A stretch of 64,000 bases of DNA, taken from assembly GCA_963920665.1 (NCBI GenBank), contig OY987269.1, positions 11,968,501 to 12,032,500 of the forward strand, given 5' to 3'. This DNA comes from Straminergon stramineum. Lineage: Eukaryota; Streptophyta; Bryopsida; Hypnales; Calliergonaceae. Positions 11,818 through 25,124 of the stretch are shown here, piece by piece. Every line of letters starts with the position of its first letter. The stretch's first letter is position 1. The notes under the pieces are model-generated. The model saw nothing but the letters and a program-made list of their open reading frames with translations, was not told where the DNA came from and searched no databases. The translations under genes were made by a program, and so were the position numbers.

Positions 11818-13092
11818 GCCATGGCCTAGTTTTCATTTCGACCCTTTTCCGTAGAGTTTAAGGTTGAGTGTTCTTAATTTATGATGCTGCTTTAACACAT
11901 TTCGAAACAAGTTTAGCTCTCATTATGGTCTCAAGTGAAAAGCCTCTCACATAAATTATTGTGTTTCTCATTTTTATTTTCGTTTTGTATCTACTTGTGA
12001 AAGTTGTAACCCTTGAAGGTCCCACGAGATCCAAAAGTGGTTGCAAATTGTGTAATATAGAAATAAGTAAAAATTCAATAAGAATTTGGAATTTGATTGG
12101 AAGGGAAGGTCCCTAATTTTTGGTGGAGGCATGAGGTGTAAAATCCTAATCTAAAAAATATGGATGTATGTTGAAGTTATGGAGGTTTATACATGACCAT
12201 GTTAAGAAGTCGGGTGTAGAGTATGTAGAAAGAAGTACAAAAGATGAGAGATGAAATGAGTCGTGGTTGAGGAATAATGACTAAAATATGGTATTTCCAT
12301 TTCTTTCCATTTTGTGTGTAACAAAGGTTTTGTAGAATATTATAATGTTTTCCTATCCTTTTACTCCCAATGTGGAACAAAATTTATGATGTTTTTCTAT
12401 CCAATTGTTCATAATGTGGAACTTGCAATAGAAGATTTTGTATACCCAAAATTCAATTCTTTCCTTTATAATGCTCATATTCCCTAGTGCAATATATGTA
12501 ATCCTCTTCTAGTTTATAACATTGCTATCACATATTCATAATCCAAATTGTCTTATTATTTCTTCTTTATCTCATTGTTTCCTCTCATTGTGATTGCTAA
12601 GACATTGTATTTCACAATATTTCATACATCACAAACTCATTTGTACACATTTTGATTACAATCTTCTTTCAATACAAATGGTGCATCATGATCACTTTTT
12701 ACACATGCCATAAACACATCTACCTAGGTTTCTTCTACAACCAATGATCTAAAAAAGATTCCCCTATAATACAAAGAATCAAAGTTGGGTCTTATACAAG
12801 TTTTTCAGAGTACACTAAGTCTTGGCACACTTGGTCAACTCTTTGACTGTATCAAGAAGTTTCCCTACACAACGACCAACTCTTTGATTGCATCAAGAAG
12901 TTTCCCTACACAACAGCCACTGTCCTACTTAAACATGGTAACAATGTATTTTCGGGTCAAAATTGCACCCGTAGACTTCTAATTTACAACGTGTAACAAG
13001 CAGCTAAGCTCTGCGTGACCCCATCCCAGCAACACTCACCGCGTAGCGCTGCTGTTAGAGTAAGGTCCTACGAAACCCCCTCACGTGAGTCC
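11818..13092. other. Intergenic region between the convergent fibrillin and receptor kinase genes
   Basis: AT-rich and non-coding. It includes a 41-bp direct tandem duplication (12836-12876 and 12877-12917, sharing ATCAAGAAGTTTCCCTACAC with small changes). The small open frames here have no recognisable similarity. Confidence 0.6.
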
Positions 13093-13650
13093 TAGCTTCT
13101 GTCAATGCACAGCCTCTTCCCCTTCGGTCCAGACCCAGTAATCCCTAAATCGAAACCCTAAATTGCGTGAGAAGATTACTTGGGTACCGATCCTTGCAGG
13201 GAATACACACCGCTGTACTTGAAATTCGCGGAAGTGCCATGATCGGTAGTAAACTTTCTCAGGTATATAGGGTAGCTTCTGTCAATGCACAGCCTCTTCC
13301 CCTTCGGTCCAGAGCTAAGAAACCCCAAAACCCTAATTGAAACCCTAAATTAAACCTTAAACTGAGTGAGATTACTTGGGTACAGGTTCCTGCGAGGAAT
13401 ATCTTATGCTGTACTTGAAATTCGCGGAGGTGCCATGGTCGTATTGAACTTGCTCACATGTAGCGTAGCTTCTGTCAATGCACAACCTCTTTCCCTTCGA
13501 TCGAGGGCCAATAAACCCTAATTGAAACCCTATATTCCGTGAGAAAATTACTTGGCCTGAGGTCCATGCGGGGAATACCCTCCGCTATACTTGAAATTCG
13601 AGGAGGGGCCATGATTAGAGGAGGAGCCATGATCAGCGGAGACGTAGTCC
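13093..13650 (-). repeat. Three tandem copies of the receptor kinase 3' end
   Basis: The motif TAGCTTCTGTCAATGCAC(A)AC starts at 13093, 13273 and 13466, defining units of 180 and 193 bp. The unit nearest the gene contains its real C-terminal codons and stop (tail [18 protein letters not shown]). The two distal copies encode the parallel tails SANFKYSIRYSSQEPVPK and SANFKYSGVYSLQGSVPK, each followed by TAA at the same relative place and then the same 3' flank. The AAACCCTAA-rich stretch is part of each unit. The distal copies have no start or splice acceptor of their own that I can see. Confidence 0.85.
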
Positions 13651-16600
13651 TCGTCGCCGTAGACGTCCGTCAACCAAGTGGGGTCGGTGGCCTGTGCGCT
13701 GGCCTTGGCCTTGGGCCTGTTGTGCTGCGCCAGTGTCTCAAGCTCCTTGACGACCTCATTCATGGTTGGGCGATCCGCGCCTTTGTCCGCCACGCAGCTC
13801 AACGACAAGTCGATGTAACGGTCCAGATCCTCCTGAGAAGCCTCGTACACAGACGGGTCCAGCAGCGGCTCCAGCGCGTCCATGCCGCCTTCGTTCAACG
13901 CAGTGCGAACCTCGCGCACGATGTACTTGCCGCCTTGGATCGGCGGCCTGGAAGTCGCGAGCTCAAGAAGCACCACGCCGAAGCTGTAAACGTCGCTCTT
14001 CTCGGAGAGGTGCTGCGTCATGTAGTACTCTGGATCCAGGTAACCCTGTTCACAAACACAGCCACCCAAATTTCTCAATTTCAAACAGTTCCTCCTCTTC
14101 AGGTGCTAGGGTTTAAGGTTAACTGCATTGTGTCTCCCCGTTGGATTTTTCTGAGGCGGAATCTAGACGCTCACATTGGGCATTATCAAATGCGTTCATA
14201 ATGATTTTGTGTATGTCTCATGGAAACTTTCTTCAGTCCACTTCAATCTTCGTTTAGAGAAAAATAAGTGATGTTCTTCATTAATTCGGATGATATCAAA
14301 AATTGTACTCATCTAAATTATGAATCTCACAGAATGATCAATAAAATTGGTCATTAGGAAATGATGAATTCTAGTTCCTTTCGGGTTTAAGGTTAGTTCA
14401 GTTTTACTTCAACCGCCGTTTTGGTTGAGTTTCGTGAGATGTGAGCTTCATTGATAACTGAGGAGTTTGTATAATCTCCATGAGGTGCAAGCTTACCAGG
14501 GTTCCTTTCACTTGGTCGGTGGCGATCTGCTTGTCAGCGCCGTCTGGGGCCAGTTTGGACAAGCCGAAGTCGGCCACTTTGGCGATGTGCTTCTCGTCGA
14601 GCAAGATGTTTTGGGATTTGATGTCGCGGTGAATGATGGGCGGGTCCGCCAGCTCATGCAAATACGTCAACCCTCGCGCGGATCCCACGGCTATGGACAG
14701 CCGTTTCGTCCAGTCCAGAGGGTAAGCCATCTTGCCTGCTCAGGAATCCAGTCAACTTTTCAGAAGCTTCTTACAAAAACAAGCGAATCTTAGAACCCTA
14801 AAGCATTTTTATCATCTTGAAATTAGTGGATCAAAGAAGCATGAGAATGGAGAACTCACCAGCAAGCCATTCACTCACTGTGCCGTTCACCATGAACTCG
14901 TACACAAGCATCTGCTCGCCATGTTCGTAGCAGTAGCCCACTAAACCCAAAAGATTCTTGTGATGGACGCGAGATAAGAGTTCGATCTCATTCTTAAACT
15001 CCTCCGCTCCTTGCATGGACCCCTCTTGTGCCCTCTTCACGGCCACTTTCACGCCACTATCTAAAACACCGGAGTATACCTGCACACATAACAAGCAGTA
15101 TGATTCATTAACTTGGGGCAGAAGTTTTGGCCTGGCGTCCAAAAACTAAACCAGGATAGCCATACTTGTTAAAATGGCAATTTTCAGAGCACTTAGTTTT
15201 CGATGTTGAGGGGGAGGAAGCTCTAAAATTTGTGATAAACAACGAACTGATATGAGGTTTTAGTTTGGGAACTCCGAACTATCCAGAACGGATCTTCAGA
15301 CAATCACCTGCTCTGTCTAAAATTTGAATCCCGACGACAAATAGATGCAGTGTATGAATGCAAGCCTAATGTAGTACCTTTCCATAACCCCCCACACCGA
15401 TCTCATCGGCGAAATTGTTGGTGACTTTCTTAACTTCGTTGAAAGTGAAAAATCTGGTGCCTGCTATTATGGGAGCGGACACGTCCTTCTCTCCTTGTGC
15501 TCCTCCCCATTTGGCTGCAAAGATTCAACCGATTCCTATAAGCCCCAAATCTACGAAATAAACCAAACAAATCCACAATCCACTGCAACACCGAAAGAAG
15601 AGAAGAAGCGGAATTACCAAATGGTTGCGCCCTGTGTTTCAATTTCTGAGCTCTGCGCTTCTGCCAGAAAGCATAAATTCCAACAACAGCTAAAGCTGCG
15701 AGAACACCCACCACAATCCCAGCAATAGCTCCACCTGATAGACTTTTCTTCTTCGAGGCCGCCACTGCACAACCCAGCCAAAGTGCAGGTCAGTTTCAAC
15801 CTCAGCACAAATCTATCTATCGATCAAACTCAAACTCAATTAATCCATCACTCAATCCAAGCAATTCCAAAAAAAACATCAGAAGAAAACTTCACAGCTT
15901 TCCTCCTCAATACAAGTCATCGACCATCCACACTTCAACACTTATCAGAGCATTCTTTCCGATGTCGCACATTTGTCATTCAAACTTTCTCAAACCTTGC
16001 GCATCCCAGACGCCAACAAATCCATTTCCACCAGCCAGAGTGTCAAAACTTACGAAACGTGTCGCCATCCACAAGCAATCTCGTCAAGTAGGGCGTCAAA
16101 TTCGGCAGCGACACCGCTTGACCCGTCAAGCTATGCGTAATATTACTAATCGTCCCCGAATCCAGCGTCGACACCCCATCAGTCGAGAAAAAATCCACAT
16201 TAATCTCACACTTCCCATCCGCTGTAAACGCCGCAGCCGTGATCCACACCTGGAACAACTGTAAATTGAGCTGCGAGGAGAGCTGCTCTCGCACAGTCTC
16301 CATGAGGGGATCCGTGATGACTGAGAACGCGGGGCGACGAGCTTCCAGTTGAAGCTCCAGAGGTTGGGAGCAGTTGCAATTGCCAGTGAGGAAGGGGTTG
16401 ATGGAGGAGGTGCCGCTGCAAACGGTGGAAGGGCAGTTGGTGATGGTGGAGTAAGGTGAAGACCAAGGTTGCTTGGATTGGACAGCGGTGTTGCAGAGGG
16501 CGGTGGGGCGGGCGCTGTTGGTGGTGGCGCACACGGGGTTGCCTGCAATTCTGCGAGACACACACCATGGATCAGCATTGTGAGTTCTGCAAGTTCGTAT

Positions 16601-19600
16601 CAAAACTGGAATGCATGGGAAGAAATGGCGTGAGATTCGAGGGTTGCAAAAAACATGGAGAATCTGGGTTGGCAAGAGAACAACTTTCGGCGTCGTAAGA
16701 TTCATGCATTGCAACAATGCTGGAACGTTAAATTTTTCGGTAAACTGGCGGGATATCATGCGACATTTTGACATTTATATTACCAGTAGCTGACATTTTG
16801 ATATTCACAAATTAGGTGCCTAATTTGGGAACTTTGAGCATTAAGTAAGTATACACTCGAAATCCCTTGATCTGGCTGCTTGGTAGAGAGTTATATTACA
16901 TGTCAAATAGTTGGAATGGGATGGGAGACGGTCGGATTCGAGAGGTTTGGGTGCAATTCCATTTCCTGAACTGTTTGTCAAATTTTCTGCAGTTTATTCT
17001 TGTCAACAATTACGAGATGGTTCTGTTGCAACTAAGCATGGCTCATCATCAAAGATTGTCCGCCCAGGTGTTTCATTGAAAGGTAACTGTTTGAATTGGG
17101 TGAAGTTACGTTAGTGAGGGGCTGCAGAAAAACTCACTGAAGGTCAACTTGGGTCAAGTTGGTGCTGACGTTGGTAAGCGCAATATTGATAAACTGATTG
17201 TCTTGAAGGGACACCGTCATTAGTTCCGGCCCAAGCACTGCTGGGATTTGTAACGTCCCGTTGAAGGAATTTTGGCGAGCCCACCTGTGGCAACGATGTG
17301 GTTTAGGGAGAGCAATATGACATAGTAGTATCAATTTACTTCACACGTATATACCACTTTGCAAACACAATTTTTCTTACCAAATTTTTTTTTAATTTGA
17401 TATTGTAAAACTTAACCCATTCCTGTCACTGTCATTGCCACATGACATATTGACATAATTGATTTAATTTGGTAGATTCCCAGACTTCATTTAAATACCT
17501 AGTACATACATAAATTCTAACCATTAGAAATAAAATATAAAATCGCATCACTGGCACTCACAATGTTTCTAGTTGAGGAGCAGAGAGGATTGTCGAAGGA
17601 AATTCCCCGATCAAGTTGCTTCCTTCTAGGTACCTGAAAGAGAACACAATTGTAGATGGAAGCGATCAGCATCAGCATATGTGATTTGAAGACAAATTCA
17701 GCTTCCAGTTCCGCAAAATTTAAGGTTACACTTCTTCCTGCAATTACTTTGGAGGAGGAATCATTCAATGATATTCAATAATATTATAATGCTTGGTAAC
17801 TATCTGGTCAAACCCAATGATAAATTTAGAAGAATTGTGCGTATTTTCCCCCTTCAAATGCAATTCAGGAAATGAAGGTTATCGAATCTATAAACTTTAG
17901 GTCATACTTACACAGTTTGCAAGTTTGGTGCATTCTGTATCCACGAAGGAAAAGGTTGCGGGTCAAATGCGTTACTGCTGAAGTCCCTGTAATCGCCAAC
18001 TCCAAATGTCAAATATCTGAACATCTAAAGGTCTCCTTCTTACCTTTATATATAGATCTCCCCGATTAGATCTACAAATAGTACACAACCGAAAGAACCA
18101 AAAACGGATCTAATGTTCATAAAAAACAAACAAGGAAAGACTAGAAGAAGCTTACACGACAGTTAGTGTGCCGCTAATAGCTGTGAAGTTCGGAATAACT
18201 CCCTGAAGTTGGTTGATTCCTACCAATCTGAAAACCAAACTTACAATTAGATTCTTTCCATTTGATACCATTAGCAAAAATAAACATCATTCTCTACAAC
18301 TTCACCTTTTCTATTATAAATTTATATCCTAGCTGCATCTGTACCGTTTCAGAGTAACAGGAGAAAAATGTATGGTAAATCAAGTACAAAGAACGTATAC
18401 CAATGAAATCGTATATCGTTGGAAAGAAAAATGGTAATACTACTAAATCTTGGAAGAGGTTTGCAGAGTATTTCTGAGATTTTCATGTGCATTCAAATGC
18501 GAGATTACTTACATTTGTTGTAAGCTGGAGCCTGTACCACTGGACATCGAGTTGATACTTGTTGGAATTGAACCGTTGAACTTATTGTTGGAAAGACTCC
18601 TGTTGACGTCCACAGGAGCTTAGGACGCTGAAATGAAAATGAATACAAAAAATAGCAATAACATTTCATACTCATGACCGAGGGAAAGCAATTTTCTGAT
18701 AGAATGACTTACAGAATCTGCAGTGATGTCAAATTCGCAACTGAAGCTGGAATAGGTCCAGAGAATTGATTGTTTTCAAGCAACCTGGATATAATAAATC
18801 AAAATGTAGTCCATTAGAGAGACTGTCCGTTGTAAGGCAACAACATAAAACATGGTGAATTTCGCATAGTTGGAGCGATTCTGGGAACTCAAAATTGTGG
18901 CTTTCATCTACACAAAGCTCTTAAAAAAAACAGGACTGGTTATAGATTTAAGTTTCAGGCTCAAATGGGCTTCCTAATTTTATTATTTTTATTGTTAAAA
19001 GGAGTATTGAAAGAAAAAAAATAATATGCATCACATTCATCGTCATGTGAAGCTTCTCCACTTACAAGTGAACGAGTTTCGTCAATTTTGAAGGGCCCGA
19101 TTGGGGTGCACCAAATTCGTTCGGGAAGCCGCCTGATAAAGAGTTGTTGTTGAAATGGCTGCACATCACATCAAACTGTGAGTGTTCTACTTCAACGGCA
19201 ACAATCTAAAAGCCTCAAAGCATTTGACAAAGAAAGACAAATCAATTTCTTAGCACTCCAAAGTCCATATTCTGGACAACGAACACAATGTTTCAGGGAA
19301 ATATTTTCTCCGAATAACTTCTCATACATCCAAGTTCATACTTGGATATTTGAAAGGTAACCTTTCTTTATCACAACTTTCATTTAAAGAAGTTGATGTA
19401 GATAATATATTTGTTTAAAGATTTAAGTAAAAATGTGCAAAAACTCCAAAAAGTTCTAATTCAGGAGTTACTGATAGGGGACAGAGACTTACAAGTGCAT
19501 ACAGTTCGCCAAGGTATCCAGCCCATATCCATCAGTACTTGTGGTGGACACAGGCAACCCGCCCGTCAAATTATTGGTGCTTAAATCAAACCAATAAAGT

Positions 19601-21826
19601 AACGGAAGTGAACCCAGTGATGACGGAATTTGGCCCGTGAGATGGTTATTGTTCAAAGCTCTGCAATTCAAAGGACCCCATCAACCCAAATGTCAAGTCA
19701 CACCCAAACTTGGAAACACCAACAACTGCAACTGATGCAACGAGAGTAAGATTTTAAAAGTGTCCGTGCAAGGAAAAGACCATGTACAACATACTTGTGC
19801 AAAAACATTCAATAAAAATCTCAGTACAGTAACAATGATATCAAGTGTTAGTTACACAAATTGATTTGGATATAATATAATTTTTTACTCTTGATGGGTA
19901 TTTTTACCAAGAATACAGATATTATTACTATTCAAAGAGGAGGATGTCTATGAACATAGACACATAGTTGGTAAAAATATTCATCAAGAGTAAAAACTTA
20001 CAGCATTTGTAAACCAATTAGTGTAGGTAACACTAAATATTATTAGAAGTGTACTACATGTAGATATTACAGTGCTCTGCAGCAGGTAATAATAGAATCA
20101 TTACAATAGAATCTGGGAAATATAACTTACAGGAATGTAAGATTCTTCAGATTTCCAATAGTTGAAGGAACAGTACCAGTCAAGCTACATTCTTGAATGA
20201 TCCTGAATTGAAAGAAATCAACGACACCAGGAGTCAGACTGTATGAACCAGGAATTCAAAAGCATAAGGGATGCACTGCAAAAGGAAGCAAGGATGAAGC
20301 TTGAATCGACAAATTAATGCATGCATTTCCACTATGAGGGATTTAAAACTTACAAACTTGTTAAACTGGTCAACTTTCCAATCTCAACAGGAATTGATCC
20401 CTGCAATCCAGTATTGAATGACAAGTCCCTGGAGAGTCGAGGAATAAGCAAACCACAGAGAAAAAATGTCATTTCCACCGCAAGACGGAGCTTGAAACTT
20501 GAACATTCATTTGTTGGAAAACTTGGAATTGGTTCATATTCTACATTCATGGCATTCTTGAACAAGTTAGAATACAAGTCCATAATATCCTACTTACTCA
20601 TCCCAAGCAGATTTATATTTAAATTCTTTTATCATTGAAACTTAAATCAAATGATTACAAGGGTACAACAGGAATCCCCCAGAAGTATAGACTCAGGTAT
20701 GAACAAAGAAAAATAAGGGCTCTTACAATTGCTGCAAACCCGTGAAGGATCCTATAGCTGCCGGAATTGTCCCAGAAATAGACCCCGCTTGAAGTAACCT
20801 AAAAGTTGGCAGATTCAACAAGGTCAATATCTAAGCAAAAAAAATAGATCCTGCACAAAACCTCTGGAAATGTTCATAACATTCTTCAGCAGCTTCGGAT
20901 GCTCCCCGCAGTCAACAACGACAGACAAAATACTAGGTCATTGTGTCAATAGGTAAAACCCTAGCTAAACCAAAAGGTCAAACTTGTAAGGTCTATCACA
21001 GGAAGATTAAGCAACGTACAAGTCGACCACAGTTGTGCCCGTTGAATCGCAGACCACGCCTTGCCACGTACAAGCATCTCCGGATCCCCAGCCCAGTGTG
21101 TTCACACCCCAAGCACTACCCAGTTGATTGAGAACACTTACTGCAATTCAAACATAGTAAACCCAATCCCTTATCATTTCTCTGAAAATAGTGGTACTAT
21201 AAGCAAAGAAATAATATTGAATGTTACCAAATGTAACGCCCGCAATGAACAGTTCATAACCCCTCTCATGCTTGTAGAATCTTACACTCGCTAAAATGGA
21301 GTAGAAAAACATTGCAGTATCAGTCACCCAACTGCAACCTTAATTAGATCAATACTACACTGATTTATTCAATTAGTGACACCTGCAAGATTAGTGTCCC
21401 TGTCGTTCATTTTTTGGATATGGGTCCCATACAGTAATATTCCAACCTGCACTAATTTAAAATCGCGTGACTTTGGTAAATTAGTGTAACACGCATTTAT
21501 AAGATAAATCAGGGTAATCCTAATTTCCCGAGCTCTCGGCCATGTCAAACCACGTGGTTTCAATTTCCTGTCACGCACCTTAACTGCCACGAAATATTAC
21601 TACCTTCCTTTGACGAGTGACTGGTGCAAGCTCGCATCTTTAGCCGGCCATGGCAAGAATCTCTCACATTTGTTGCTTACGTTCAAAAGTCAGAACAGAG
21701 GAGACGAATTGACTTACAATCTGTGGGGTTGACGGTGGCGTGCAAGTTACCAAAGAGTGCACTCAAACAAAGGAGAGTCAATCTCCAAACTCTAAAATTC
21801 CGCTGCCTCACAGCGCCTCCTTCCAT
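13548..21826 (-). CDS. LRR receptor-like protein kinase, HPCA1/CARD1-like (LRR VIII-1)
   Basis: Nineteen exons: 21826-21718, 21140-21020, 20798-20727, 20428-20354, 20202-20131, 19660-19493, 19158-19066, 18784-18713, 18599-18513, 18227-18156, 17986-17912, 17633-17562, 17284-17138, 16550-16054, 15764-15618, 15514-15378, 15079-14860, 14735-14497 and 14045-13548. Phases match throughout and give 990 aa (Arabidopsis HPCA1 is about 950 aa). Order: signal peptide (1-32, hydrophobic [11 protein letters not shown]); N-terminal cap with [15 protein letters not shown]; LRRs, several encoded by single 72- or 75-nt exons; the family hallmark [13 protein letters not shown]; a Cys-rich membrane-proximal segment (C419, C431, C451, C456, C470, C472); TM at about 589-611; kinase with GVGGYGK at 666, Lys687 (VAVK), HRDIKSQN (Asp783), DFG (Asp801) and [12 protein letters not shown]. 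All catalytic residues are intact. HPCA1 senses extracellular H2O2 through paired cysteines. Here C-x4-C and C-x-C pairs exist, but equivalence is inference. Confidence 0.93.
19882..19996. repeat. Hairpin in the intron between exons 5 and 6 of the receptor kinase
   Basis: The 28-bp arms 19882-19909 and 19969-19996 are inverted with few mismatches (arm core TTTTTACTCTTGATG). A smaller palindrome TGTCTATG-AA-CATAGACA lies inside. It may be a small MITE or simply an intronic stem-loop. Confidence 0.5.
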
Positions 21827-24800
21827 CACCACCAACTTAATGGCTTCGCGCTCCTAGCGCCAGAAATACTACGATGGCGAAGAGGAGGATATAAGCTCGT
21901 CCGCCTGACGAGGTTCAATCCGTCGCTCAACGAACCTGGAGTTATCATCAAGTGTAAGACTTATCAGAACTTCATTTAAACCCGAGTTTGCCACTACTAC
22001 CTACTTCGACACTTGCATTCCCGTAGGTTAATTCTGAACTCTGTAGTTGAAGGGACGAGTCTCACATTCCGTTTAATCGTCCCCAACAGGTATCCTCAAA
22101 ATCGTTTACAGATGTTTGCAGGGATGTTTTGTACACGGCCAGTACAGCACATCCAAGACAGAACTCAACTATGTGAACTCCCAACTCAAACCCTTCTACA
22201 AACCTAATCAAAGTCGAATCTCCAGGCTTAAAATTCGCGGTAGAAAATGAGTGACAGCCAAGCAAGCGCGCACTTCTACTAATCCGAGAAAACTTTCTAA
22301 AGATCGTTGCACCACGACACCTGTGTACAAGAGAAAACTCAACTAGGACGCGTGACGCAAGTACGAGTTCACGCGTCGATGACCCAAATCTTCTCCCTAA
22401 CAGTCTCGTCGGCGAGAGAAACCCCTGCTCATCCGTGGACCGAAGTGACGAGTATCGTCAGATTTCAAACCCCGGCTAATAAAACGCTATCCGCCCCAAC
22501 ACCTTCAATTGATGCCCACGGCAGCCTTCAATTGACTCCGGACGAATACTGTAAACCTTCACCTGGCTACAGTTTGAGGAACGTAAAGAGCACGGAAGTT
22601 CCCGGGCTGTAGGTCTAGGACCAAGTCTCACATGGAGCACATGCAATAAAAATATCATATGTTCAACAAGTTCCAGACCTGAAACAAATTGCAAAAAGAC
22701 GGGAAACTCTGCGGAACCGTTTGAATGCCGACGAACTAAGTTGGAGCATCTAACGTAGGTCAGGATCTGAGCTAGAGATCGATCGCAATACACACAAAAT
22801 GAACCTGATGAGGGAGTGGCGGGCAGGTAACCGCCGGAAAAATCGATGATCAGGTGAGAGCCAGGGGAAGCGCCAACCAGGTGAGTCAAAATGTAGGTCC
22901 TTGAGCGGTTTCTAATGTTTTTTCGGAACTGATGGTCGCCGACTGGTGGTCTGACATTGCCTCCCCGCCTGCGCCTGGGAAAAGCAGTATTGGCGAGGGA
23001 ATATTCTAGTTGCTGTTTTCAACAAGTACGCAAAAGTCGCTCCTACGAGCTGGCTGGCCAATCCTGTGGTCCTTCCATCCAGAGGGCTTCATCACATGCC
23101 GAGGCAAGATCAGGAGCCCACTAGCCCAGACTCCCAGTATTCAGGGCTGGAGATCAGCGTTCGGGATATTTTGGGAGGTTTTAAGGGGGGCAACCCATTT
23201 CTGACCACTTAAGCGGATACACGGTGGGGAAATTTTCCCATGTGCAGAAATAGAGTTCATAAGGTTTCCATAATTTTTCAAATTTTTATTTCTCAAAACA
23301 GAATTACTACAAATTTTTCAGCTGAAGATTCTGTTCCATTCATATTGGTCGTCTAGACCTTCTTGTTTTTGCCCAAGGGATGGTTGCAATATTGAGAGTG
23401 TTATAGCCAATCCTAATGCACTACAGCTATGCCAAGAAGTGTGCCAACATTAATCATTGTTAATCACCTCCTGATTGAAATTACTCCACCCCACGCTACC
23501 ATAATGGGGTGGTGATCAAGAGTGGGATGCCTCCCTTCCCATCTATTTTCACCTCTAATAGTAAATGAGCAATACTTCCCTTTGTTTCCTAACTTTCCTT
23601 GCCTTATGAGGTTCACTGTTGTCGTGCTCTCATTTTTCAGTCATTGATTTGCAAAATTATTTAGTTCCATGCTAAACAATCCATGCAAGTTTCTCTTGGC
23701 AGTCACGCTAAGGTGAAAATTTTGGAGTTGTGCACTTTCAAGTCCACAATACCGGAATGAACTGTAGCTAGAGCCCGGCCAAGATCTAGGGATGACAAAC
23801 CCCTGATTGTTCCATTTTGACCTCCAAAGTGAAAATACCAAGACATATTTTTCTTCAAGGATGAAAATAATTGAAAATTTTGAATTTGTGTTTAAAACCA
23901 GAGCTGGTACAAATAAACCATTACAAAATAGAGTGCAGATTTCTACATCTAAGGTAAGAGATCCTTGTTGCATCATGCGACTCCTATTTGCATCACTTCA
24001 TGATCACTATGTATCAATCACAATCAGAAGGACATTTAAAAGTTTAGAATGTATTGAGACCTATTGACGCAAACAGGGTCTCCTCCCTTATCCATAGGTC
24101 ACTGACAAGTCACTGACAAGTCCGTTCCTGGCAGACCCAGTTGTCCGGCAAGATTCCGGCCCGGGAATAACTGCAGAGTGCAGACAGTGTGGAGCAGGAG
24201 CGTGCCCTACTAACTTATTTTCCAAGTTCTACGTTAACTTACTAAATTCTGCGGCTGCCAACTTGGATACCGGCAGCGCGTTGGACTCGCCCGTCCCCTC
24301 CAGGTCGCAGGTCGCCGTGTGAACTCAAAAAGCCTGAAAGAAAGACGGACCCCCGGCCCATATCGAGACCGGACACCCGTTCGCTGCCTGCGTCGTCAGG
24401 TCTAGAACTATTGTAAGTTAGAGTTCCGAGGGTCTTCGCTTTACGCGTCCCGGAGTATCGATCGATGGCCCCGCAGTCCCGCACGAACTGATCAGTCTGG
24501 GCAAACCGGATTCAGTTGAGCCTTCCCTGCTTCCGCCCTGCACAATCTGTACAGTAAGTTAAGAAGGAATGGAACTGAAGAAAAACTTCTTGGCAATCGT
24601 CAAGTCCACTTGATCAAGTTCATTTTTGTACCCATGCGGAAAGAATAGCTTCAGTGTGCCGCTTCTTCACTTTAGCCCGTGAAGGACGCGGCTCCATGAC
24701 CAATGTATGTAGCCTCACCAAAATGCTCTGAGTATTGGACCAAACGCGGTGCATTCTTTGTTTCTAGAGTTACTTACCACTGAAGTCATTCATGAGACTC

Positions 24801-24870
24801 TTTTCTTTTTGGTCCTCAGGGTCAGTCAATGGTTAGCGTTGGCTCACTCTGTTCAATATGTTTTAAGGTA
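21827..24870. other. Upstream region of the receptor kinase and unassigned spacer
   Basis: Higher GC content than elsewhere, especially 21900-22960 and 24100-24500, with several overlapping open frames on both strands (for example 22476-22889 - and 24242-24484 -). None shows a conserved domain or transit or signal architecture that I recognise. The proximal part (about 21827-22300) is the presumptive promoter and 5' UTR of the receptor kinase. Confidence 0.5.
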
Positions 24871-25122
24871 CACTAAATAGTGAAATTAGGTTGCCCTTCA
24901 CTAATTTCTTGACATTTGACATTATATAAATATTTACTATTATTTTACAAGAATGCACTATTTTTGAATTAGATATTGTTGTAATGGGGACTCATGAACC
25001 TTCATGTGTACAAATGGAAATGTATGTAGAAGTTTAAATTGTAAACTTTGATGATTTGTAAAGTAACTTTCTTGGGATAAGGCAACCTAATTGTTAGGAC
25101 AACCTAATTTCACTATTTAGTG
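24871..25122. mobile_element. Stowaway/mariner-like MITE (TA target duplication)
   Basis: The termini are perfect 23-bp inverted repeats beginning CACTAAATAGTGAAATTAGG (24871-24893 and 25100-25122), flanked by TA on both sides (24869-24870 and 25123-25124). Total length is 252 bp, AT-rich and without coding capacity. The 2-bp TA duplication suits Tc1/mariner-type mobilisation. The CACTA start is an alternative cue, but CACTA elements duplicate 3 bp. Confidence 0.75.
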
Positions 25123-25124
25123 TA

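Noticed and set aside
13300..13360. AAACCCTAA/CCCTAAAT words considered as telomeric repeats
   Set aside because: Only scattered single units within the triplicated 3' flank; no tandem TTTAGGG array is present.
13539..14201. 220-aa plus-strand open frame
   Set aside because: It is antisense to the kinase C-terminal exon ([21 protein letters not shown] on the minus strand).
16126..16578. Pro/Ala-rich frames antisense or shifted relative to the receptor kinase ectodomain exon
   Set aside because: They overlap the in-phase coding exon 16054-16550 in another frame; shadows only.
22476..22889. 137-aa minus-strand frame upstream of the receptor kinase considered as an extra first exon
   Set aside because: A signal-peptide exon with matching phase was found at 21826-21718; the upstream frame has no signal peptide, domain or obvious splice link.
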